A DNA stretch of 64,000 bases. Origin: an uncultured Porphyromonadaceae bacterium (GTDB taxonomy: Bacteria; Bacteroidota; Bacteroidia; Bacteroidales; Muribaculaceae). The position numbers and the translations under genes are program-made. Below the pieces are notes generated by a model. It saw only the letters and a list, made by a program, of their open reading frames with translations. It had not been told where the DNA came from and ran no database searches. Of this stretch, positions 57,856 through 64,000 are shown piece after piece (position 1 is the first letter of the stretch; every line of letters starts with the position of its first letter). Location: the NCBI GenBank assembly GCA_900550395.1, contig URSD01000009.1:6692-70691 (forward strand), given 5' to 3'.

Positions 57856-58389
57856 ATGGGATACGAAGCCGAGACATATAATGTGTATCGCCGCGGAGCC
57901 TCCGACGGGGCGCTGATGGGTCTGGTGCTGTGTGGCATTTTCGCCTCATGGGCGCTGTCGATGCGCATAGCCGTGGCTTCGCTGGCTTTTCCCGTGCTGT
58001 GTCTGGCTGTGCCGGTACTCCTCTACATGATGCTGCGCCGCGCATACCGTGCCGACGGATGCCGAAGCACATTTGCGATGCTGTGGATGCACGGCATCTG
58101 TATCTTCTTCTTCGGCACCCTGCTTATGGCCGCCCTGGCGCTGGCATGGCTGCGGTGGTGGGAGCCGGCGCTTGTGCGCGACTCGCTGCTACAGGCAGCC
58201 GACGTGTACGCGCAGCTGCCGTCGGCGCAGGCTCAGAGCATGGCTAAGGCCGTAAACACCATTGTGGAGCAAAACATGGTGCCGCGCGCCATCGACATCG
58301 CCCTGGCGCTCCTTTGGGCAGGAGTATTCTCCGGCTCCATTCTGTCAATCATAGTCGCCGCCGTCATCCGCGCCGGCAAAAAAAGATAA
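57856..58389 (+). CDS. DUF4199-like membrane protein
   Basis: 177 residues with four predicted membrane helices (about 18-38, 43-62, 75-98 and 150-172) and a soluble loop between the third and fourth. This is the usual size and topology of DUF4199 proteins, which stand next to a GT2 gene in Bacteroidota. Function is unknown. A longer frame extending back across the divergent promoter is rejected, and the ATG at 57856 is used. GT2 follows 11 bases on. Confidence 0.8.
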   Translation: MGYEAETYNVYRRGASDGALMGLVLCGIFASWALSMRIAVASLAFPVLCLAVPVLLYMMLRRAYRADGCRSTFAMLWMHGICIFFFGTLLMAALALAWLRWWEPALVRDSLLQAADVYAQLPSAQAQSMAKAVNTIVEQNMVPRAIDIALALLWAGVFSGSILSIIVAAVIRAGKKR

Positions 58390-58400
58390 TCATTTCTGAA

Positions 58401-59378
58401 ATGGATATATCAGTAGTAGTGCCCCTCTTCAACGAAGCCGAATCGCTGCCCGAGCTGGAGCAGTGGATAGAGCGCGTGATGCAGGCCAACGGTTTCAGTT
58501 ACGAAATCATCTTCGTAAACGACGGAAGCACCGACGACTCATGGCGCGTGATATGCGATCTGGCCGAAAAGAACCCGGCAGTGCGGGGCGTATGCTTCCG
58601 GCGCAACTACGGCAAGAGCCCGGCTCTGAACGTAGGTTTCGCCCGAGCATGCGGAGAGGTCGTCATCACGATGGACGCCGACCTGCAGGACTCCCCGGAC
58701 GAGATTCCCGAGCTCTACCGCATGATTACGGCCGACGGCTTCGACCTCGTCAGCGGCTACAAGCAGAAGCGCTACGACCCGCTGTCGAAGACCATACCGA
58801 CAAAACTCTTCAACGCCACGGCGCGCCGCGTCAGCGGCATACACAACCTGCACGACTTCAACTGCGGCCTCAAAGCCTACCGCAGCAAGGTGGTGAAACA
58901 CATAGAGGTGTATGGCGACATGCACCGCTACATCCCCTACCTCGCCAAGCTGGCGGGCTTCACGCGCATTGGCGAAAAAGTGGTGCATCACCAGGCCCGC
59001 AAGTACGGCAAGAGCAAATTCGGCCTGGACCGCTTTGTCAACGGCTATCTTGACCTTATCACGCTATGGTTCACCGGCAAATTCGGCGGCAAGCCCATGC
59101 ACTTTTTCGGCCTCGCAGGTTCGCTGATGTTCCTGCTCGGCTTTGTCGCCACCGGCATCGTGGGCTTCGGCAAGCTATGGAACATGTACCACGGCCAGCC
59201 CTACACGCTCGTGACCGACAACCCTTACTTCTTCCTGGCCCTGACGCTTATGCTTCTGGGCGCGCAGATGTTTCTCGCCGGATTCGTCGGCGAGCTCGTC
59301 GCCCGCAACGCACCGGGACGCAACCACTACGAAATAGACTCTGAAATCGGCGACACCGATTGTAAAGCAACAATATAA
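58401..59378 (+). CDS. Glycosyltransferase family 2 (membrane-anchored, DPM1/ArnC-like)
   Basis: 325 residues. The GT-A domain has VVVPLFNEAESLPEL, EIIFVNDGSTDDSW, MDADLQDSPDEIPEL (DxD-type metal site) and FNCGLKAYRSKVV. Two membrane helices near 235-260 and 280-305 anchor it. It would transfer a sugar from a nucleotide donor to a polyprenyl phosphate or another lipid; donor and acceptor are not visible. It starts 11 bases after the DUF4199 gene and ends 4 bases before a nitroreductase. Confidence 0.93.
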   Translation: MDISVVVPLFNEAESLPELEQWIERVMQANGFSYEIIFVNDGSTDDSWRVICDLAEKNPAVRGVCFRRNYGKSPALNVGFARACGEVVITMDADLQDSPDEIPELYRMITADGFDLVSGYKQKRYDPLSKTIPTKLFNATARRVSGIHNLHDFNCGLKAYRSKVVKHIEVYGDMHRYIPYLAKLAGFTRIGEKVVHHQARKYGKSKFGLDRFVNGYLDLITLWFTGKFGGKPMHFFGLAGSLMFLLGFVATGIVGFGKLWNMYHGQPYTLVTDNPYFFLALTLMLLGAQMFLAGFVGELVARNAPGRNHYEIDSEIGDTDCKATI

Positions 59379-59382
59379 CCAC

Positions 59383-59919
59383 ATGGAACTTAACGCATTC
59401 GCACAATTTGCCAGCCTCGTGGAATCGCGCCACAGCTGCCGGCACTATAAAGATACACCCGTCGACCGCGACCTCTTACGCACCGTCCTCGACACGGCAC
59501 GCCTCGCCCCCTCTGCCTGCAACAGGCAGCCATGGAGCTTCATAGTGCTCGAAGGGGAACAGGGACGCGACATCTGCGCACGTGCCTACGACCGCGAGTG
59601 GATACGCGAGGCACCGGCATTCATAATCGTATGCGGACACCACGACGAGTCGTGGCACCGTAGCTACGACGACAAAGATCACGCCGACATCGACGTGGCA
59701 ATCGCCACCGAGCACATCTGCCTGACAGCCACCACACTCGGCCTCGGCACATGTTGGGTATGCAACTTCGACCCGCAGCAGTTGCGCGCCGACCTGCACC
59801 TGCCCGAACACACAGAACCGGTTGCCATCATCCCGATAGGCTATCCGGCATACGACGAAAAAGCACCCGCACGCAAGCGCAAGGCTCTCGACGACATCCT
59901 CCAATGGGGCGTAAACTGA
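59383..59919 (+). CDS. Nitroreductase-family FMN oxidoreductase
   Basis: 178 residues in the small-nitroreductase range. The FMN phosphate contacts are in ESRHSCRHYKD, the substrate-side loop in APSACNRQPWSF, and the C-terminal pair in GLGTCWVCNFDPQQL and IIPIGYPAYDEKAPARKRK. It probably uses NAD(P)H to reduce nitro, quinone or other small substrates in the cytoplasm. Its stop overlaps the DUF6452 start by 16 bases. Confidence 0.92.
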   Translation: MELNAFAQFASLVESRHSCRHYKDTPVDRDLLRTVLDTARLAPSACNRQPWSFIVLEGEQGRDICARAYDREWIREAPAFIIVCGHHDESWHRSYDDKDHADIDVAIATEHICLTATTLGLGTCWVCNFDPQQLRADLHLPEHTEPVAIIPIGYPAYDEKAPARKRKALDDILQWGVN

Positions 59920-60437
59920 CAGCATATCTGGCACTGACCGTCCTTGCGGCCGCATGCCTCGGAGCATGCAACACAAGCGGCTGCCTCGACAACCGCAGCA
60001 GTCTGCCGCTGGCCGAGTTCCGGTCGTCGGCTACCGGCGACGTGATTTCGGTTGACTCGCTTGAGGTGGTCGGCGTGGGCGCGCCCGACGGCGACGTGCT
60101 CAGCCCCGCCACCCCTGCCAAGAGCCAGCTGTACCTGCCCATGCGCTCCACGCAGAGCAGCACGGCATGGCAGTTCATCTACCGCCAGAAAGCGCTCGAC
60201 AATCCCGACCTCATCGACACCGTGGAGTTCGAGTACGAGAGCATACCCTACTTCGCGTCGGAAGAGTGCGGCGCGTCCTACCGCTACCGGGTAACAAAAG
60301 TGTCGCACACCACACATCTTATAGACAGCGTGCGCATGGCCGACTCGCTCATAACCAACATCGACCGCGTGGCAATACTCATATATTTCCGCACCCAAGA
60401 GGCGGACCAGCCCGAGCAGGAGGCGGGCGACAGGTGA
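59904..60437 (+). CDS. DUF6452 family lipoprotein
   Basis: 177 residues. The signal MGRKLTAYLALTVLAAACLG ends near LGAC, with a further Cys in SGCLDNRSSLPLAEFRS, the opening that marks this family. The rest is beta-rich (SSTAWQFIYRQKA, FEYESIPYFASEECG, SYRYRVTKVSHTTHLID). It overlaps the nitroreductase gene by 16 bases and the next gene by one (TGATG), a pairing with DUF6048 that I associate with Bacteroidales. Function is unknown, presumably in the envelope. Confidence 0.8.
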   Translation: MGRKLTAYLALTVLAAACLGACNTSGCLDNRSSLPLAEFRSSATGDVISVDSLEVVGVGAPDGDVLSPATPAKSQLYLPMRSTQSSTAWQFIYRQKALDNPDLIDTVEFEYESIPYFASEECGASYRYRVTKVSHTTHLIDSVRMADSLITNIDRVAILIYFRTQEADQPEQEAGDR

Positions 60438-61351
60438 TGCGACACGCCCTGCTACTGCTTCTGCTGGCCGTAGTGCCGGCTCTCACGGTTCTGCCGCAGC
60501 GCCGCACCACGCCGGTCAACAACGCCGCGACAGCCACCCAGAGCCGCAACGAACTGGCCGGCGACACCGCGCGAATCAACGCGCAGCGCCGCGCACAGTC
60601 CACAAGCTATGTCAACGACAAAGGCATGCTCGTATGGGTCGACACCATCACAGGCGACAAGTGGGTGGACTCTCTCGCCAAGGTGGGAGGCATCCCCAAG
60701 ATGCAATACCCGCTGCTCCACTCCGTCAGCGTTTCGGTAGACATCTGGGACGCCGCAATGCGTCTTTTCGGACAGGACTACGGCCTTACGGGATTTGCCG
60801 CCGAACTGAACATGCACAACCGCTACATACCCGTCTTCGAGGCGGGACTGGGAATGGCAAACCACAAGCCGTCGGGGATGGGATACACCTACAAGGCTCC
60901 GCTGGCGCCCTACTTCCGCATCGGCGCCAACTACAACTTCCTGTACAACAGCAATCCCGACTACATGCTGACGGCCGGCCTGCGCTACGGATTCTCCACA
61001 TTCCGCTGGGAGGTCACCGACATTGAAGTCAATTCGCCCTATTGGCAGGAGACCGCCACCACATCAATACCCCGACAGAATTCCACCGCCAGCTGGCTTG
61101 AAATATGCTTCGGACTCCGCGTAAAGTTATGGAAAGGCATCTCCGCCGGCTGGACTCTCAAATACCACAGCCTGCTCCACCGCAGCCATACTCCTTACGG
61201 CGAAGCATGGTATATACCCGGTTATGGCTCGCGCAACGGCGCCCTGACAGGTGCGTTCCATATCACGTACACCATTCCGCTGCACCGCAAGCAAAGCCCC
61301 GAGACCACCGAGACGGGCAACGACACACCACCAACAACAGCACCGCAATGA
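60437..61351 (+). CDS. DUF6048 family outer-membrane-type protein
   Basis: 304 residues with a signal peptide (MRHALLLLLLAVVPALTVLP). The mature part has the alternating beta pattern of a small barrel: VSVSVDIWDAAMRLFGQDYG, YIPVFEAGLGMAN, YFRIGANYNFLYN, MLTAGLRYGFSTFRWEV, and the closing GAFHITYTIPL. Its ATG overlaps the DUF6452 stop by one base and its stop overlaps the DUF362 start by 4. It may act with the DUF6452 lipoprotein; function is unknown. Confidence 0.8.
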   Translation: MRHALLLLLLAVVPALTVLPQRRTTPVNNAATATQSRNELAGDTARINAQRRAQSTSYVNDKGMLVWVDTITGDKWVDSLAKVGGIPKMQYPLLHSVSVSVDIWDAAMRLFGQDYGLTGFAAELNMHNRYIPVFEAGLGMANHKPSGMGYTYKAPLAPYFRIGANYNFLYNSNPDYMLTAGLRYGFSTFRWEVTDIEVNSPYWQETATTSIPRQNSTASWLEICFGLRVKLWKGISAGWTLKYHSLLHRSHTPYGEAWYIPGYGSRNGALTGAFHITYTIPLHRKQSPETTETGNDTPPTTAPQ

Positions 61352-62250
61352 CCGACACCAAGCCCTCTACCGTCTACTTCTGCCCGCGCATCACGGCAGA
61401 CAATCTCGTCAAAGTATATCAGGCACTCGGACGCGAAGCCAAAGGACGCGTCGCCATCAAGCTCTCTACCGGTGAGGCCGGCAATCCCAACCATCTCAGC
61501 ACCGATGTAATCAAGCGCCTCGTACACCTTGTGGAAGGCACCATCGTGGAGTGCAACACTGCCTACGAAGGACGCCGGTGCAACGTGGCAGACCATCTCC
61601 AGACGGCGGCCGAGCACGGATTCACGGCCATAGCCGAGGTAGACATCATGGACGCCCAGGGCGACATCGCCCTGCCGGTGCGCCAGGGCAAGCACCTCAA
61701 GGAAAACTACGTAGGCCGCAACTGGCTCGATTACGACTTCACCATAGTGCTGTCCCACTTCAAGGGCCACCCCATGGGCGGCTTCGGCGGCGCGCTCAAG
61801 AACGTAGCCATCGGCATGGCCTCCAGCCGCGGCAAGGCATGGATACACACAGCCGGAACCTGCGCCGATGTGCCCGTCGACTGGGAAAACGTACCGCCGC
61901 AGGACGACTTCCTTGAATCCATGGCCGAGGCTTGCGAGTCGGTATTCGACAAAGCCGGCGACAACATTCTCTTCATCAGTGTCGCCAACAATCTGTCGGT
62001 CGACTGCGACTGCGTGGCCGAGCCCGAGCCCATCCGCATGGGCGACATCGGCATTCTCGCCTCTCTCGACCCCGTGGCCCTCGACCGTGCATGCGTCGAC
62101 ATGGTCTACAACTCCCCCGACCCCGGCAAGACACATCTTATAGAACGCATGGAGAGCCGCAACGCCACCCACATCCTTGACTATGCCGAACAGCTCGGAC
62201 TCGGCACACAGCGTTACGAGCTGCGCACCATCGACCCGGCCGATGCCTGA
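61348..62250 (+). CDS. DUF362 domain protein
   Basis: 300 residues, no signal peptide. DUF362 features include VAIKLSTGEAGNPNHLS, IVLSHFKGHPMGGFGGALKN and LDPVALDRACVDMVYNS. Related proteins often carry 4Fe-4S ferredoxin cysteines; here the only close cysteine pair is VDCDC near 218, so no full cluster motif is visible. Function is unknown. It overlaps DUF6048 by 4 bases and the kinase-like gene by 8. Confidence 0.88.
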   Translation: MTDTKPSTVYFCPRITADNLVKVYQALGREAKGRVAIKLSTGEAGNPNHLSTDVIKRLVHLVEGTIVECNTAYEGRRCNVADHLQTAAEHGFTAIAEVDIMDAQGDIALPVRQGKHLKENYVGRNWLDYDFTIVLSHFKGHPMGGFGGALKNVAIGMASSRGKAWIHTAGTCADVPVDWENVPPQDDFLESMAEACESVFDKAGDNILFISVANNLSVDCDCVAEPEPIRMGDIGILASLDPVALDRACVDMVYNSPDPGKTHLIERMESRNATHILDYAEQLGLGTQRYELRTIDPADA

Positions 62251-62740
62251 CGCAGCCCTGCCCTCGGCGCGCGTAGTGCTGGTGTGCGGAGTCAGCGGCA
62301 GCGGCAAGACCCGGCTCGCCCGCCGTTTCGAAGCCGACGGCTACACACGTCTGTCATCGGACGCGCTTCTTTGGGAGCGCGCCGGCGAGGCCTATGCGAC
62401 CATGTCGCCCGAAGCACGGCGTGAACTATTCATGTCAGTAAACGCCGCGCTTGCGTCATGCCTCGCGCAGATGCTCGATGCCGGTCTACGCGTAGTCGTG
62501 GACGCACCTCTTTGCAAGCGCCCGCAGCGCGACGCCCTGCGACGCATCTGCGCCGACCGGCGCATCGACGCCGCCACAATCTTCCTCGACGTATCTCTCC
62601 CCGAACTGCAACGCCGCCTCACCGGCCGCCGCGGCACCGGCCCGGACGACCAGATAGTTTCACCCGACGCTCTTGCCTCTTTCTACTCCGGCTTTGAGCG
62701 CCCCGCGCGGGGGGAGCACGCCATTATCCTCGTTGATTAG
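62243..62740 (+). CDS. Small P-loop kinase-like AAA protein
   Basis: 165 residues. Walker A is GVSGSGKTRLARRF near 16-24; a switch region SSDALLWERAG follows; the lid-like LPELQRRLTGRRGTGPDD near 118 fits a gluconate-kinase or zeta-toxin type fold. The start MPDAALPSARVVLVCG directly precedes the P-loop. It overlaps the DUF362 stop by 8 bases. A small-molecule kinase is the likely role; the substrate is not visible. Confidence 0.8.
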   Translation: MPDAALPSARVVLVCGVSGSGKTRLARRFEADGYTRLSSDALLWERAGEAYATMSPEARRELFMSVNAALASCLAQMLDAGLRVVVDAPLCKRPQRDALRRICADRRIDAATIFLDVSLPELQRRLTGRRGTGPDDQIVSPDALASFYSGFERPARGEHAIILVD

Positions 62741-62790
62741 GCGCATTTTCGCGGATTTTCGCTCGATTTTCAAAAAAATTCCGCAAAATA

Positions 62791-62822
62791 TTTGGCTGGT
62801 TCAAATATTTGCAGTACCTTTG
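62791..62822 (+). promoter_or_regulatory. Promoter of tRNA-Gly
   Basis: TTTG (62791-62794), a 20-base gap, then TACCTTTG (62815-62822) followed by CATCGC: the same core as the tRNA-Val promoter. Confidence 0.8.
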
Positions 62823-62857
62823 CATCGCAAAAGCGGAAAACGCCGGCGCACCACTAT

Positions 62858-62930
<73 letters not shown>

Positions 62931-62963
62931 CAAAAAGAGCGCCCTGCGGCGTTGCTGACTTAA

Positions 62964-63119
62964 CAAGTCCGGAATGAGGAAATGAAACAGCTGAAATATA
63001 CCGGTAGTCTCGAACGGTATGATTCGATCAATACTTTCCTGCAAGTGTTGGAAAGACTCCAGGATATTCATTATGAAATAGATAATAATAAAATCCTGTT
63101 ATCTCGAAAGTCTTCTTAA
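62964..63119 (+). pseudogene. C-terminal fragment of a FecR-family anti-sigma factor
   Basis: The frame reads QVRNEEMKQLKYTGSLERYD and continues to a stop at 63119. This is the pattern of the last 50 residues of FecR/DUF4974 proteins (..LKYTGSLERYDSINTFLQVL..). The whole N-terminal anti-sigma and periplasmic part is missing: the frame meets a TAA at 62961 and the similarity begins at the junction after tRNA-Gly. An ATG at 62982 is internal. In intact loci FecR sits just before a SusC/FecA receptor gene, as here. Confidence 0.75.
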
Positions 63120-63142
63120 TTACTTAACTAAATTACAATGGT

Positions 63143-64000
63143 ATGAAAAAAAATCGTCTGATCCGATTTCCGGGCCTTTTAAAGATGTTTAGGAAAAATT
63201 TGATGTTTATCAAATGTTGTATTGATTTCATTTTTGTTTTTAGCCTGAATTTATCGGCTCATGTTTTTTCTCAAAGCAAGCTGGTGACTTTAGACTTGAA
63301 TGAGGTTTCTGTGGAGAAATTTGTCGATGCCGTGAAACAACAAACCGGTATGAAAATGATGTATAATTCCGGTGTGGTGCGGGAAGCTGGGCAGGTTTCC
63401 GTTCAGGTTAAAGACAAAGAATTGAGCGAAGTGTTGGATATGGTATTGAAAAAAGTGAATTTGGAGTATGAGCTGTACAATGATATCATTCTGATTCGTG
63501 CAAAAGGAGAAGTACCGGCCGGGCCGAAAGTACTGAAAGGAGTGGTGAAAGATAAAAGCGGGGCGGTCTTACCGGGAGTGACCGTCGTAATTAAAGGGAC
63601 GACCTTAGGCGTATCGACCGACATCGATGGAAAATATTCGATCACCATTCCGGAGGATGGGAAAGAAACGGTATTGATGTATACATTTGTCGGCATGAAG
63701 CCACAGGAGGTCTGATATGCCGGGCAAGAAACGTTGAATGTGATATTGACCGAGGAAGTGGCGGAAATGGAAGAGGTGGTGGTCAATGGTTATTTTACCC
63801 GGAAGAAGGAGAGCTTTACCGGTGTATCCAAGACCTTCTCCGGAGATGAACTGAAGACTATTTCTACGGGAAATATCCTGAATACCTTGTCTGTGCTCGA
63901 TACTTCTTTTACTAAAGTGGTGAATAATGAAATGGGTAGCGACCCGAATACCATTCATGATTTTGAAATCAGGGGGTCCAGTAGTTTGAAGGCCGAGTAT
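63143..64000 (+). pseudogene. SusC/RagA-type TonB-dependent receptor with in-frame stop (partial)
   Basis: Opens MKKNRLIRFPGLLKMFRKNL, then a signal region, an STN (secretin/TonB N-terminal) domain about 45-115 (LDLNEVSVEKFVDAVKQQTG), a carboxypeptidase-like beta domain about 130-190 (LKGVVKDKSGAVLPGVTVVI) and, past a TGA at 63713-63715, the TonB-box-like EEVVVNGYFTRKK and the start of the plug domain (IRGSSSL). The frame is kept across the TGA (YAGQETLNVILTEE follows), so only that codon breaks the gene. The STN domain and preceding FecR tail mark a sigma/anti-sigma regulated receptor. It is much more AT-rich than the rest of the window and runs off the right edge. Confidence 0.85.

Overview
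The window is chromosomal DNA of a Bacteroidales bacterium, most likely Muribaculaceae-like. The GC-rich genes, the many promoters of the form TTTG-N19-22-TAnnTTTG, the lack of clear Shine-Dalgarno sequences, and marker families (DUF4270, LptE beside a sigma-54 activator, DUF4153, DUF6452/DUF6048, GldB-like, GH95 and GH127) all fit. No complete mobile element, CRISPR array or SusC/SusD pair is present, but the right end carries an abrupt junction.

Layout. 1-2.8 kb (minus): mazG (cut by the left edge), dsbD and a lone DsbD N-terminal-domain protein. 3-5.2 kb (plus): a short glycogen-synthase-like protein and a DUF4270 lipoprotein, then tRNA-Thr. 5.5-12.4 kb (minus): two GH3 beta-glucosidases, an esterase and biotin synthase in one tight run. 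12.7-31 kb (minus): the complete str-S10-spc-alpha supercluster from rpsL to rplQ, with its promoter and a candidate leader hairpin at 31.1 kb and a second structured spacer before rpsD. 31.2-31.6 kb: a palindromic repeat and tRNA-Val. 31.7-41.8 kb: a GldB-like lipoprotein and a secreted GH13 amylase (minus), then a very long GH95 protein and a GH127 enzyme (plus), with a candidate small RNA between the last two. 41.8-42.1 kb: a nested palindromic repeat. 42.3-44.1 kb: an unknown secreted protein and a ROK kinase.

44.2-51.5 kb (minus): pheT, yebC, an acyltransferase, a sigma-54 activator, lptE, a TPR-like protein and tpx. 51.6-56.6 kb (minus): an AAA/DUF4143 ATPase followed by overlapping or closely spaced envelope genes, with two tandem palindromes over the ATPase promoter. 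ychF diverges from a plus-strand run (57.9-62.7 kb) of DUF4199, GT2, nitroreductase, DUF6452, DUF6048, DUF362 and a small P-loop kinase.

After tRNA-Gly (62.9 kb) the base composition drops sharply. A FecR fragment lacking its front end begins about 33 bases after the tRNA, followed by a SusC/RagA-type TonB-dependent receptor interrupted by an in-frame TGA. This looks like imported DNA at a tRNA site, or possibly an assembly join.

The best candidates for undescribed biology are the non-coding elements (39.5-39.8, 41.8-42.1, 31.1, 14.9-15.1 and 31.2-31.4 kb), the ATPase operator repeats at 56.6 kb, and the enlarged GH95 protein with changed catalytic motifs.
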